Assembly (NCBI GenBank): GCA_029339195.1
Contig: JAPTJF010000367.1
Location: 1-64,000 of the forward strand
Reading direction: 5' to 3'
Length of the DNA: 64,000 bases
DNA from: Micractinium sp. NFX-FRZ
Taxonomy: Eukaryota > Chlorophyta > Trebouxiophyceae > Chlorellales > Chlorellaceae
The notes under the pieces are model-generated. The model was not told the origin of the DNA. It ran no database searches and saw nothing but the letters and a program-made list of their open reading frames with translations. The stretch's first letter is position 1. The number at the start of each line of letters is the position of its first letter. Shown here piece after piece: positions 36,696 through 48,203 of the stretch. The position numbers were made by a program, and so were the translations under genes.

Positions 36696-39600
36696 ATGGC
36701 GGCCATAATAGAGACCTCTAAGGGCGATCTGGTGGTGGACTTGTACGTGGACGACTGCCCAAAAGCGGCTGCCAATTTCCTCAAGTGCGCACCTGGGCTT
36801 GCCTGGAGCTCTCACCTCGTGCACTGATCCTGTGCACTGAGCTTGTGCATATCCGCCACATGTTGTACACATCCTTCTCGACTCAAAGCTGTCGTGTCTC
36901 CTGGTTCTCTTGCCGGAATCTTGCTCTCCTGCAGGCTCTGCAAGATCAAGTACTTCAACAACTGCCTGTTCTACAATGTGCAGCGCAACTACATCGCCCA
37001 GAGCGGCGACCCCACCAACACCGGCAAGGGCGGCGAGTCGGTGTGGGGTGTGCTGTACGGAGAGCAGGTGAATACGAGGAGCAGTGGGGAGGGGCGGACG
37101 GGTTGGTTGATGGATGCAGAATGGCCAGGCAATTGCTGTGCAAAATTGCGCATGTGAGAGCCTTTTGCCCCCAGTCAATCGCCCGTCCAAGCAAGCTGCC
37201 CCTTCATTCCCGGGCAGCTGAGGAGTAGGTTTTACACTCCTTCACTACCTTTTGTACGGGGTCGGTTCAGTAAGGGCCAGCTCGCCCGATGCACAAGCAT
37301 ATCATGGTTAAGTGCAGAGGATGATCCATGAACCCCCGCTCTTTGCTGCAGGGGCGGTTCTCTGAGGACAAAGTTTGCCGCACGCACACTGGTACAATGC
37401 TAAACAGTATTCAACAAGACCCCCCGCTTCTTGCTGCAGGGGCGCTTTTTTGAGGACGAAATCCGCCCCACACTCAAGCACAAGAAGAAGGGGCTGCTGG
37501 GCATGGCCAGTGAGTGCGGCCGGGCTGGTACCCACCCCACGGGCTTGCCCTGCTCTGTTTGCTGCCGGCCGATTGTCATCATGAAGGTATCAGTTGATGC
37601 TTGCATAACTGGTGCCAAGCCTAGCCATTGGCTGCCATGCTACCCTGTGCAGGCGCTGCGCGCAATCTGAGTGGTCTAATTCTACATCAGCATGATTGGC
37701 ACTTTTTATGTTCCGTTTTTGGTTGCTGGCGCTGTGCCCAACCTGAACTTCTCCCAGCTCTCATCAACGGGTCATCACTAATGGGAAACCTTGGTTGCAG
37801 GCGCTGGGCCCAACCTGAATGGATCTCAGTTCTACATCACCACGGGGGATGAGCTGGCTAGCCTGGACGACAAGGTGTGCGGGGGGGCATGAGGTAGAGG
37901 ATGTGAAAGCGTACTTTAGCTCAAGCGTGCATGACATCATAAAATGATGCTTTCCTTGCTGGCTGCCCACAAACATTCACAACCTCTCTCATCATGCTCG
38001 CCCTGCAGCACACTATCTTTGGAGAGGTGGCTGAAGGATTTGACGTGCTCGACGCCATCAACGACACCCCCTGCGACGACGACGGCCGCCCGCTGCAAAA
38101 CATCCGCATTCGGCATACAATCGTGCTGGACGACCCCACGCCAGACCCGCCGGGGCTGCAAGACCACATACCCGATGCGTCGCCGGCGCCGCAGGTGAGC
38201 TTCTGTTTGCGCTCTGGTTTTTGACAGGGAGGGCAGGCCGCCTGGCAGGCGGGAGTGCTGGCGCTGACTTGTCTGTGTGCCTCGTGGGGGACTTTGCTGC
38301 TTTGGGCACACATTTGTTCTCACTTGTCTGTTCAGCTGATATTTTGATGAACCTTCTGCTTGACACTTGTTCATGCCCATTCACACCTGCAGTTTGCTGA
38401 CGACGGGCGGCTGGAGGACGACTGGGTGCCGGATGAGGAGACGCGGGACCCAGAGGAGATTGAGCAGGCCAACAGGTGTGCATGTTTTACAAAGATCAAG
38501 GGGCGGGAAGGCAAGCAGGTGCCACGCTTCCTATTCCACCTTGATTGTGTCTGTTGGTTGGCTTCTGCCCGCTGCTGGATTTGTGCAATGATGGCATAAG
38601 GTAGGTTGTTTAGAGGGGCAAGTGGATGAGGAGGCGCGTACCCAGAGGACTTTGAGCAGGCCGCATGGGAGGGGTGTTACAATCTGGAAGGAGTCCAGAA
38701 CGGGTGATGGGCCCCATTGCGTGCAGCTGGCTCTGCTGCTCGCCACGCCTTCGGTGCTCTGTCGTCTTCAGCTTCACTGATTTTGGCATGTGGTGGGCCG
38801 GCTAATGTGCCCAGAAGTGTACTGGGGCAGCGGGCTTCACTCGGCATGCAGTTTGTCACTGCGGTTGACCCCTCCCTCTGCTGCATGCTTCAACTTCTTG
38901 CCGCTGCATCCTACGTCACTGTTGGCCTTCCCCACATGCCTCCCTTGCCGCCTGTGCCAGTGGTGTCCCTCAATGCAGTGAGAAGCAGGCAAACAAAACC
39001 GGGCTGTGGTGCTGAACATGATTGAGGAACACCGCACCAGCATTGCCCAACCCATGCCACGCTATCTCTGCTCCTCATCCGCACGCCCCACAGGGAGAAG
39101 GAGGCGCACAACAGGGCGGTTGTGCTGGAGATGATTGGAGACCTGCCCGAGGCAGATGCGCAGCCGCCCCCCAACATGCTCTTCATCTGCAAGCTCAACC
39201 CGGTGACCACAGAAGAAGATCTGGACATCATCTTCTCACGCTTTGGCAACATCACGTCCTGCGACATCATCAGGTGAATATTGGTGCCTGCGGTCAGTTG
39301 TTCTAGTGCCACCTTTGCAACTTTGGGAAGATGCCAGCTTGGCGCATTCCCTTCTGGGATTGACACGCGGCATTGCTTGGGAGTCAGGGCCACTGCTGCT
39401 GCACTTATGCGTGATTGACGAGGGTGGGCAGACCTGCATGTTTCTGTGACCAATCCAGCTCTTAATGATCACTGTCCTCGTGTGTGCAGGGATTGGAAGA
39501 CGGGGGAGAGCCTGAACTATGCGTTCATTGGGTTTGACTCGGAGGACGCGTGCGAGCAGGTCTGGCTTTGCCGGCTCAACTGCTGCTGTTTTTGTTTCCT

Positions 39601-40913
39601 GCAAGGGACTGTCGTTGGATTGTGGTGCTGGCAAGACTTGAGAGGTGGCGCCGTGCACTGCCTGCCATCTGCGTTCAACAGCAGGGGAGCGGGAGGGCTT
39701 GTCAAGAGTAGTGAGGCTAGTAGCGTTGCACGAGCTGAAGGCCAAGTCCTTTAACCCTTCTGCCTACAAACTTGCTGTGCCTCCTTGTCCCCCTGCCACA
39801 CTTCACCGGCTTACTTTGAGTGAGCAACGTGCTCATCAATGCATGCTGGTAGTTTCTTGGCTGTAGTTAGTCTTAACTCTGTTTCCCCTTCTTTCACCGT
39901 TCCACCGGCCTACTTCATCCAAACTTGATGACCTCCGCATCATAGTCGACGTCTGCTAGAGCGTGAGCCTCACGCTTTCTCCTTTCCTTTCTCCCCCCCC
40001 GCCCCGCACCCACAGGCGTACTTCAAGATGAACAATGTGCTGATTGACGACCGCCGCATCAAAGTGGACTTCTCCCAGAGTGTGAGCCACCTGTGGAAGC
40101 AGTTCAAGCGGTTTGGACGCAAGGGCAACGCAGACCTGCAGTCTGAGGCGGACACGCACATGCGGCAGCAGGCGGAGGCGCAGAAGTTCCAGCTGAAAGA
40201 GCGGTACCTGCCCATGGGGGGCGGGCGCGGCGGCGGGCGCGGCGGGCGGGGCGGCGGCGGCGGCGGCTACTCCCTGGTGTTGGAGGGAGGAGATGAGCCT
40301 GCGCCTGTGGTGAGTATTGAAGCGGTGTGGGGTTTGGGGCGCCTGCAACTGTACTGGGTAATGGTGCGCAAGCACCTGTGGCAAGAAAGCTCAGCGTGCG
40401 CCTGCTTTGAGTGGTCGGCCTGTCCGTGACATGTTGAGAGCTTGCACCTGTTGCTGGGCGCATTCTTTCGGTGCACTCGCCTGACACGGCATTTGGTTTG
40501 CTGTTTCCTCTCCCGCCACCGGCGGCTGGTGGCAGCTGTTTTGACTGGTAAGGAGCACAATATATGGCGCACGTCCCGCTACAAACACACGTCCGCCTGC
40601 TCCACCAATGCGGCTGCAGGTCCGGCCACCGCAGCAGCGGCAGCAGGAGGTTGAACCCCGGCGCCTGCCCCGCAGCAGAAGCAAGGAGCGGCATGATGGC
40701 AGCAGCAGGCGGGAGCGGAGCCGCAGCAGAGAGCGCAGCAAACGAGAGAGGAGCCGCAGCAGGGAGCGGCGCGGCGGCAGCAGCATGCGGGATCGCAGCA
40801 GAAGCAAAGAGCGCAGGAAGAAGGAGAGCAGGCGCAGCCGGGAAAAGCAAGGCGGCAGCAGCAAGCGGGACAGGAGTCGCAGCAAGGATCGCAGCAAGGG
40901 GCGGAAGCACTAG
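36696..40913 (+). CDS. CYP59: Nuclear RRM cyclophilin CYP59/PPIL4
   Basis: A peptidyl-prolyl isomerase with an RNA-recognition motif; plant CYP59 links transcription by RNA polymerase II to RNA processing. Exons: 36696-36784, 36935-37067, 37440-37509, 37801-37874, 38009-38194, 38393-38475, 39094-39273, 39490-39559, 40016-40309, 40620-40913; all phases close, 490 residues. The cyclophilin domain spans about residues 1-165 ([52 protein letters not shown]). [13 protein letters not shown] leads to the RRM ([49 protein letters not shown]). A Gly/Arg stretch follows, then an RS/RE-rich tail. The Zn-knuckle of land-plant CYP59 is not seen. Introns 2, 3 and 6 carry exon-edge copies. The last exon is joined on frame and composition and is the least certain join. 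Confidence 0.93.
37332..37388 (+). repeat. Copy of CYP59 exon 3 start with intact acceptor
   Basis: 37332-37388 repeats 37424-37478. Both read CCCCGCT, then TTGCTGCAGGGGCG, then TGAGGAC. The copy keeps a complete pyrimidine-AG acceptor and the first codons in frame, so it is a plausible cryptic splice site. Confidence 0.82.
37646..37776 (+). repeat. Two copies of CYP59 exon 4 start in one intron
   Basis: 37646-37694 and 37721-37776 both resemble 37793-37848 (acceptor plus [13 protein letters not shown] codons): GTGCAGGCGCTGCGCGCAA, GCTGGCGCTGTGCCCAACC and TTGCAGGCGCTGGGCCCAAC. The first keeps the AG acceptor; the second has lost it. Confidence 0.85.
38620..38662 (+). repeat. Copy of CYP59 exon 6 end in the following intron
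   Basis: 38620-38662 repeats 38428-38470; shared blocks are GGATGAGGAG, ACCCAGAGGA and TTGAGCAGGCC. It lies about 145 bp downstream of the real exon end and lacks its donor. Confidence 0.82.
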
Positions 40914-41863
40914 CGTGCGCACTGCCCCTCGCAACACCCCTGCATCTCCTGTGTGCTACCTGATGTTACAAATGAAGCCCTGACTAGATAGTGTATAGGC
41001 TGCAGGCATGAGTGCCTGTAAACGTGGGGTGCATTCTGTGATGGCTGAGAACAAAGAGTGGAGCTACCAAAGGCCCTATGTGGGGTGTGATGCCCAGAAG
41101 TTGTTGACTGTTGTGAGGAGGGGCTCAAAAGGATTGTGTGGAGAAGAGCTTTGAAGGGGTGTGTTGGAAGGAGTCCTATTGGACGGGGCGCCAAAGGAAG
41201 GATTGTGGGGAAGGGAGTTCTGCAGCGCTGCCTGGGAGGGATAGCCTGCTGGAGCGTGGGCTTCCCAAGCCCTAAACAAACCCAGGGGTGCTGCTGCTGA
41301 AATGATGGAAGTACAATGGCCGGAATGTCAGCGGCCCTGCCCCTGCAGGAAAAGCTGGCCCTATTAGTTGATTTGTGTGAGCGGGAGTGAGTGCAGCGAG
41401 GATACAGTCAAGGGGGGTGGAAGGCTCCCAGATGGTCAGACAGTCAGTCAGCAGTCAATGTCAGTGAAAAACGTTGTAGAAATAGTGCAGCTTGCTGCAT
41501 GGTTTAAATGCAAGGGAGGGTGGGGGCCGCAGTGTGTGTCGGGGGTGGGGTGGGGGGGGGGGGGGGGTAAGGGGGCGCGAAGCAGAAGTTGTGTGTATGT
41601 GTGTGTGAGTGTTTTGGCTGCAACCCAAGATGAGGGATGAACCATCGTGGGCGGGATAGCTCCAGGGGTGTGTAGGCCCAAAGGAGGGGGCTGGCAGGTG
41701 ATATGCCCAAGGGTCCGCCCTCCCTCCCACCTGCCTGGGGGTGTGTCGCCATGTCGGCCTATCACGTATTGCGGGCGGGCCAGCCGGCCTGCCGAATTGG
41801 CAAGCAGGTGCGCGGCAAGCCAGCGGGCCAGCCAGCCTAGCAGCCAGCCAGCGCGTTGGGCCT
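40914..41863. other. Intergenic region between convergent genes
   Basis: About 0.95 kb between the stop codons of CYP59 and RWP-RK gene 1. It contains a run of 16 G (41552-41567) followed by a GTGTGT-rich stretch at 41590-41612, and no convincing exon. Confidence 0.5.
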
Positions 41864-44234
41864 TCAGTCCTCCATGCCGCTCATGTCCGTTCCGTCCAGC
41901 CCAAGGTGCGGCTCTGTGCTGGAGTCTCCGTGGCACAGGATGCCCAGGATGGAGTTGGCGGGGGTGCCCACGCCGAGCTGGCGCACAACCTGGGCCTTGT
42001 CGCAGGCAGCAATGGCGGGGCCTGCAGCCAGGAGGAGGGAGGGGGAGGGGAGGGGCAGGCATGCAAGTTCAGCTTGCTCACTTTTGGAGGGCAGCCTAGC
42101 TTGGGTCCACGCCCCACCAGCCAGTGCCCACATAGAACATCGTGCATATGTGTGTGTGCCAGCCGCGTGTACCATTTGCTTATGCACACAAAATTACCCA
42201 CTCTGTGCTGGCCTAGTCTAGCCGCGCAACTCCCGCTCCTCCACCGTCCGCACTTTCCATTGGGCACATATGGGCACATATCAAACACAGACGGACAAGA
42301 GCCTCACCCCTGTGTGTGCGCCGCTCCTTGGCGATCTTCTTGACCTTGTAGTCCAGCTTGAAGATGGACTGGCGGTACCGCTTTACCTGGTCCGGGATGT
42401 CCTCACCCTGCTGCGCCTGCAGGCCAGGTGGTGCCAGGCGGGGGCGGGATGGGTTGATTGGTCACTCAGAGGGAGGACAGGGAGTGGGTGCCCGCACACA
42501 GATGGCATGCAGGGCAACCGCAAGCAGGACAGCGCACGAGACAGCGTAACAAGCAAAGGAGCAGTGGCCAGGCGCACTTGTTCAGAGCCCAGCACAACCC
42601 ACTCAACCCAAGCTTGCTGCGCCTCCAGCTGCGCCAGCGTCCTGGTGGACTGCTCGGCCCTCCCGCCCCTCAACCCAGCCCACCATCCCAGCCAATGCAG
42701 CAAGCTCACAGAGCGTTTGTGACACAAGTTGTCTCACCCTGAGCACGCTGCGCTGCGCCTCCAGCTGCGCCAGCGCCTCGGCGCACTGCTCTGGGTCTGA
42801 TGAGAAGTACTCGCGCGTCTTCTCGATCAGGCGGTTGAGCGAGGAGCGCTTGCGGAAGGGCCAGCGCCCAATGTTGTTCACGCGGCACACCTTTTTCAGG
42901 GTGGTCACGCCCACACGCAGCTCCGCAGCGGCTTGCTGCAGCGGGGGAGGGGATGAGCAGCGCAAAGGGGCAGCGCACTGGGGTGAGGGACAGCAGGGTG
43001 GCGTGCAGGAGAGGCTGGGCAGGCACCCCGGGCTTGGCTGTGGCCAGCCGTGACGCGAGCAAAAGCAGGGGGGCAGCTACTCGTGCTGCGATCCTCTTGG
43101 CCCATTGTTGATAGAGTCCATGTTAATTCAAGCTCTTCACTGGCTCACCTGGATGGGCATGTCAAAGTAGCCGTTGGTCTCCAGGAACTCGAGGCTCAGG
43201 CGGTGGTCCGATGCCTCGTCACCACAGAGGCCCTCCGCCGCGTCCGCGCTGTCGCCGCCGCTGCAGCTGGGGCCCGCGCCGCCGGTGGCAGCGCCGCCGG
43301 CCGTGGACGGCCGCACCACCTTGTACTCCACCATGCTGCGCGGCACCGCGCTGGGGAGCACTGCTACCTCCGCAGCGACGCCGTCGGCAGGCGGCGCCAT
43401 TGGCAGGCCGGCATCCATCTCCCCAGAGCTGCTGCGTGCCAGCAGGATGCCTGGGGTGCCACTAGCGCTGCGCCCCGCTGCCGGGGCTGGTTCGGCTGGC
43501 ACCATGGGCGGGAGGGAGCTGCGTCGTGGCAAGACAAGGGGGCAGTGGTGCTGCAGGGTCAGCAGGCAGAGATTGGCTGGCCAGCGAGACAGGTCCACCC
43601 CCCGGCTGCTGGTGAAGTGAACATCTCTGCTTCAGGCTGAGCACGCAATCAACGAGCAGGCTGTTTGAGGGCCAGGGCCATGCTGCAACGCCAGCAACGC
43701 CGTCGCGCACTTTTGAGACCCCGCACCTGGCGCTACCCGTCTGTGGCACCGGCGGTGGATCAGGGCGGTCATCTGTTGCGGCAGGCGCCTGTGCACTGGC
43801 CTGCCTGATGTTGACAGCAGTGGGCAGCTGCCAGTTGCCGTTTAGCAGCTGCGGCAGCGCCAGGTGAGACAGCGGCGCGATGGGCAGCTGCGGCGGGTCA
43901 GCCACGGGGCCGCGCTCAAATGCCGCTGGTGCCTTCATGCTGCGGCGTCAGGAAGTGTTGGAAAGGGTGTAGAAAGCGGCGTGAGGGTTTGCAAGGGGCC
44001 CATGACGCAGCCCGACAGTCAAAGGCAATCATGAGTGGCTGCGGTCGAGGATGGTATATCTCACCTGCCCCCCTTGGGGGTCCAGCCAGGCAACACGGGA
44101 CTGGGCAGGCCACCCTCCCCGCGCAGGGCCAGGCCCAGACTGGGCGTGAGCAGCGGCTCCGGCTGAATCATGTCCAGCCTCGCAAAGTCTGGGGCCATCA
44201 GGCTGGCTGGGCAGACGGGGCTAGTCGACGCCAT
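41864..44234 (-). CDS. RWP-RK transcription factor 1 (RKD type)
   Basis: RWP-RK proteins control nitrogen responses and gamete or egg identity in green algae and plants. Exons: 44234-44065, 43939-43727, 43518-43149, 42935-42738, 42416-42308, 42021-41864; phases close, 405 residues. The domain is assembled across two exons: LEFLETNGYFDMPIQ joins QAAAELRVGVTTLKKVCRV, then NNIGRWPFRKRSSLNRLIEK. The motif RWPFRK replaces the more usual RWPxRK with Phe in the variable slot. A basic helix (RQSIFKLDYKVKKIAKERR) follows and the end is acidic (DGTDMSGMED). There is no PB1 domain, so this is RKD-like rather than NLP-like. The first 170 residues are Pro/Ala-rich and unremarkable. Targets cannot be told from sequence. 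Confidence 0.88.
42610..42657 (-). repeat. Copy of RWP-RK1 exon end in the adjacent intron
   Basis: 42610-42657 repeats 42744-42792; the shared core is GCTGCGCCTCCAGCTGCGCC. The source is coding sequence for LAQLEAQRS near the exon's donor. Confidence 0.8.
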
Positions 44235-46109
44235 GGCTCCGCTGCCCCACGGGTGTGCGCAACAGCGCAGCGCGACCACTCGCAGGGTGGCGGGGTGAAT
44301 GTTGGTGAGCTTCCCGGGGCTGGGGGCTTGCAGCCTGTCAGGTTGGACTGATCGAGCAATGCTGTGACTACGGGTGGAGGTTTCCTGCCTGGAGACGAAA
44401 CGCCGCCCCGCCCTTGGCAACGGGCAGCAGGCTCAGCACGCCGTCGCATTCATGGGAGCCAACATTGAAGACCCATTCCAACATTGAGAACCCATTCCTA
44501 GGGCCAGATCCTTCTCTGGCCAAACTTATTACCTGTCTCAATACTATACTCCCAAGCTCTCTTATCCTGCAGTTTTGTGCCTGCTGCACTTGAGTGGGGA
44601 AGTAGCGCTTAAAATTTCCTGTGCTGTGTAATCGACACTCAATGTCTGGCAATCCACGGCACATGACTTGCAACCTTACAACCGAAGATCCCCGGACGAA
44701 TGCGCCATTTCATCGTGCGCCAATTCATCTCCCCGTGCTGCGTGCCTTGCCAGCTGCCACCCAAGGCAGCTTGGCAGCAACACACGGCCCTTCACCCGCT
44801 GCCTGGCACTGCAGGCGACTCTGGCTGTCCAACTCCTGTCCTGCACATGTTCTTGCCAGCCAGTGTGGAGGCGACACAAGGTGCTTGCTTGCTTTGGCAG
44901 GGACAAGGCATGGGTGTCTGCTGCCGCTGGAACACAGCGCAAGTACTCACAGAATGGGTGGACACGGTTTAACACGTGCAGAGCTGAGTTGTGTGAGGGA
45001 GGAGCCTTGGGAGCAAGCAGGCGAAGAGGGCCATGGATGCACAGCAGTGGATTGGTCATGGAGATCAGAGAGCTTGCGCAGCTCAGAGCGGGAGCTTCGA
45101 GACACAGGTAGTGTACAAGGGGAGGGAGCTGAAGCTGGGCAGCATCGGGGGCGGCCAGCAGGGCGCACTTGGAATGACAAGACAGGCGGCTGCCCAGGCG
45201 GGGATGGACACCGCGTGCCACTCCGGCTCAAGGCATGCGGAAGCTGGGCGGAAATGGCGAGGCCAGGAGGGGCAGGCGGCTGCCGAGGCGCGCTGGCAGG
45301 CGTACTGGCAGGAGGCTTGCTGGCAGGAGCGGCAGCGGCCGCGTCGGGCACAAAGAGAAGCCGACGCGGCAGATCCTATCGCCATGCTGGCAGGGGGCAT
45401 TGCTTGCGGGCGCAGGGGGAGACCAGATGGCCTGACGGTAGTATCCCTTCAAGACGCTTCTGAGTTGGTGGGGCTTACCCTGGAAGAAATGCCCCTGAAG
45501 GAAAGGAGCTCCAAGCTGCACCAGCAGAGCACCCCACAACACTTGCGGCCCTGAAGCAGCGCGCCTGCATTTCAGGTTCTTCTGACGCTGACCCCACGAG
45601 ACAGGCACACACACAGTCTAACTTTACACAGTTCACCATGTCCACCCCTATTCTAAACAATCTGCAGTGCATTTTACTCGTCCTGCTATGGTAAGTTCGT
45701 CTGCCCTTGCAGATGTCCAATTGCATCTGCGCATCTAAAGCGCTGTTTGCATGCATACCAAACCGCAGCTACCTCTGCTGCAGCCTGCATATGTCCGGCA
45801 CTGTCTGCAAGTGAACCACTGCGCAGCACCCGCCGGCCCGCCGAGTAGTGGTCGGCGGTACCAGCGTTGCTTGCTGGCAATTGGTAATAGCCAGCACCAT
45901 GCAGCATTATGTTACGTACAGCAAGGCAATGAAAGTGGAGCGCAGCTTTTCTCCTGCACCCAAAGCATCTCTGTGGGCTGCGCCAGGCGGAGCTACTCGC
46001 AGCGTGCGCAGCAGGGGTCAGGCGCGGGGATAACATGCAAGTAGCGCTCCAATGCGTCCCCTGGTCGACTATTTGGCCCTTCGTCCACATAACAATAGAA
46101 CGCGGCAAC
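44235..46109. other. 1.9 kb divergent spacer
   Basis: Lies between the starts of RWP-RK1 (minus) and the CPP1-like gene (plus). A frame at 45033-45554 (173 codons, rich in Gln, Ala and Arg) is open but has no family features, so I do not call it. ACCCATTCC occurs twice at 44470-44500. Confidence 0.4.
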
Positions 46110-48203
46110 ATGGCGCTCGCGTTCCGCAGCCCGGCACTGCTGCGCACGCAGGGCGCGGCGGTGCGTCCAGTGCAGCGGGCTTCACCTGTGCGGCGCCAGC
46201 AGCAGCAGCAGCGGCGGCAGGTGGCGGTGCAGGCAGCCATGGCGGGCGGCGCGGGGGAGGACCCCTATCAGGTGAGGGCAAAAGCTGGTTTGCAACCGCG
46301 CTGGATGAAGGTTGCGTGCGGCGCCATAATGCGAGTGAGCAGCGCCGACACGGACCATGCTGCCTGCCGCCGCCGCCGCCCGCCCGCCAAAGTGCAACTT
46401 CTCACTCCCTGCTGCAGGTGCTGGGTGTGCCCCGCAATGCAGACAGCAACGCCATCATGCGCGCGTATCGCAAGAAGATGGGCGAGGTGAAGGGGAAGGA
46501 TGAGGCGGCGGCGCAGCGGATCGAGGCGGCACACTCGCAAATTGTGATGGCTGCATTCTCGGCGCGCATGCAGGTGCGCTTGTGCAGTTTGGATTGGTGG
46601 GTTCGGTCATTGCCCTGGCAGCTGGGCCAGCTTGCAGCTGTACGCTGGGCAGGCAGCAGCTGGGGGAGCCTGGCAGGAAAGAGCGGGGTTGAGACGACAG
46701 TGGTGTGGGTGGCAGCACACTGACGCGCCTCTGTTCTGCCCCTGGCGCCTGCCTGCTCCACCTGTCCTGTGCCTGTCCCCCGTTTGCTGCATGGCAGCGT
46801 GTCTGTGGAAATGGGCACTTTGCATTCCAATCACCCCATGTCGTCTGGCATTGCCTGCTAACTTCACCATAGGTCTATGTATAATGCTTGCAGCGTGTCT
46901 GAGAGACATCCTCCCATGTGCTCTGCTCCCCCCAAAGTGCTTCCCCTGGCTCCTCCGGCCGTCCTACGACATCCTCCCGAAACTTTCTTGTTGTTCTACC
47001 ACTCGAACTGCAGGGCAACGTCTCTGTGGAGAAGGACGTTCTGTATGCCGACCGCCCCAAGTTCTTCCCCTGGCGCCCCCGGCTGTGGATGGCCGCCTAC
47101 GACATCCTCCTCTACTCTGCCGCCGCCCAGGCGCTCATGCTGGCCTGGGCGCTGCTGTCGCCCCTGACAGCGGGCACGCAGCCCGTCATCTGGGGTGAGC
47201 ACTCCTATGTTTATGTTGTGCATAGTCTCATCAGAAGTGAGATTGTCGGTTCTGGTCGTGGCCCGTCGTGTGCCGCCAGGCGGTGAGGCCACAGTCATGA
47301 GACACAACTCCCTTGATGCTGGCAGAAGCATGGCGGGGGGGAGGGCCAGGGTGCAGCATCCTGACACATGAACCCTGCACGACCCTTCTTCTCACTGCAG
47401 CCGCCGTGATCGGCGCGGTTGGCAACATTATCAAGCAGAACCGGCTGTTCCCGGTGCCAAAGGGCGGCCCTGATAGCCCGCCTGACGAGAAGAAGCAGGG
47501 TGCGCAACAGCCGGTGTTGTGACTGTGACTGCCTTCCAGGGAACGAAGTGATTCTGCTGCAGCCGCCCTTGCTGCCTGGGACTCTGCCGCCGCTATGGCT
47601 TTACACGCACCTCTGCTGCAGGCGGCAGAGACTTCACATGCACAGCCTTGCCTGGGCTTCCTTGTCCCCATCAGTGGCTGCCTCCTTTGCACTTGGCTGA
47701 GTCGCCTAGATGTGCCCCTTCTGCAGGCGGCAAGAACATCATGCGCGGCTTCTTCTTGGCCTTCCTGGCCACCTTCTGCGGCTGCTTCTGCTTCTACACC
47801 CTGCCCGACGCCATCGCCGCGCAGCTGGGGCGCGTGATGCCCTTCTGGTTCTACGAGGGACAGGTAAGCACTGGGTGCTGTCCTTCACTGCGTGCTGTTG
47901 TGAGAAGGGTGAGCCAGCAAGCGAGCTGGGCCCCATGCTGCCTCCGAGGGGCAGGCGCACTGCGTGCACTGCTCGGTACGATGAGCGCTCATTGTGTGGG
48001 GGGGCGCATGCGCAGTCAGCTTTCATGCTCTGCTGGTGTTGCTTTGGGCCGCGGTAACACAGCGGCAGGAAAACCCGGGCCTGCCTGCAACATTGGCTCA
48101 CCTCTGCCTGCCTGCCTCACCATGCGCGCCTGCCCTGCAGAGCATGCTGCTGGCAATTGGAACCTGCACCATGAACTGGCTCTTCACCGGCTTTGCCGTC
48201 TAA
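46110..48203 (+). CDS. Plastid J-like membrane protein, CPP1/CJD1 family
   Basis: The family (DUF3353) has a degenerate J domain and membrane helices; CPP1 protects the chlorophyll enzyme POR, and CJD1 affects plastid lipids. Exons: 46110-46271, 46418-46573, 47014-47194, 47401-47499, 47727-47863, 48141-48203; phases close, 265 residues. Residues 1 to about 45 are a transit peptide with a Gln run and RRQVAVQA. The J-like part is DPYQVLGVPRNADSNAIMRA YRKKMG; the HPD tripeptide needed to stimulate Hsp70 is absent, as is typical of the family. Three or four membrane segments follow (AAQALMLAWALLSPL; AAVIGAVGNII; GFFLAFLATFCGCFCFY; SMLLAIGTCTMNWLFTGF). Introns 2 and 4 hold copies of downstream exons. 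CPP1 versus CJD1 identity is not resolved. Confidence 0.78.
46785..46982 (+). repeat. Two copies of CPP1-like exon 3 in the preceding intron
   Basis: 46887-46982 is a long match to 47008-47105 (blocks CGTCTCTG-like, CCCCAAGTTCTTCCCCTGG versus CCCAAAGTGCTTCCCCTGG, and CCTACGACATCCTCC). A shorter copy of the exon start is at 46790-46815 (GCAGCGTGTCTGTGGAAA). The long copy covers roughly half the exon. Confidence 0.85.
47611..47693 (+). repeat. Copy of CPP1-like exon 5 start with acceptor
   Basis: 47611-47693 matches 47718-47800: both begin CTGCAGGCGGCA at the acceptor and share CTTCCT, TGGCTGC or CGGCTGC blocks in order. The acceptor AG is intact in the copy. Confidence 0.78.

Noticed and set aside
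45033..45554. 173-codon open frame in the RWP-RK1/CPP1 spacer
   Set aside because: Open on both strands with biased composition and no family features, so not called as a gene.
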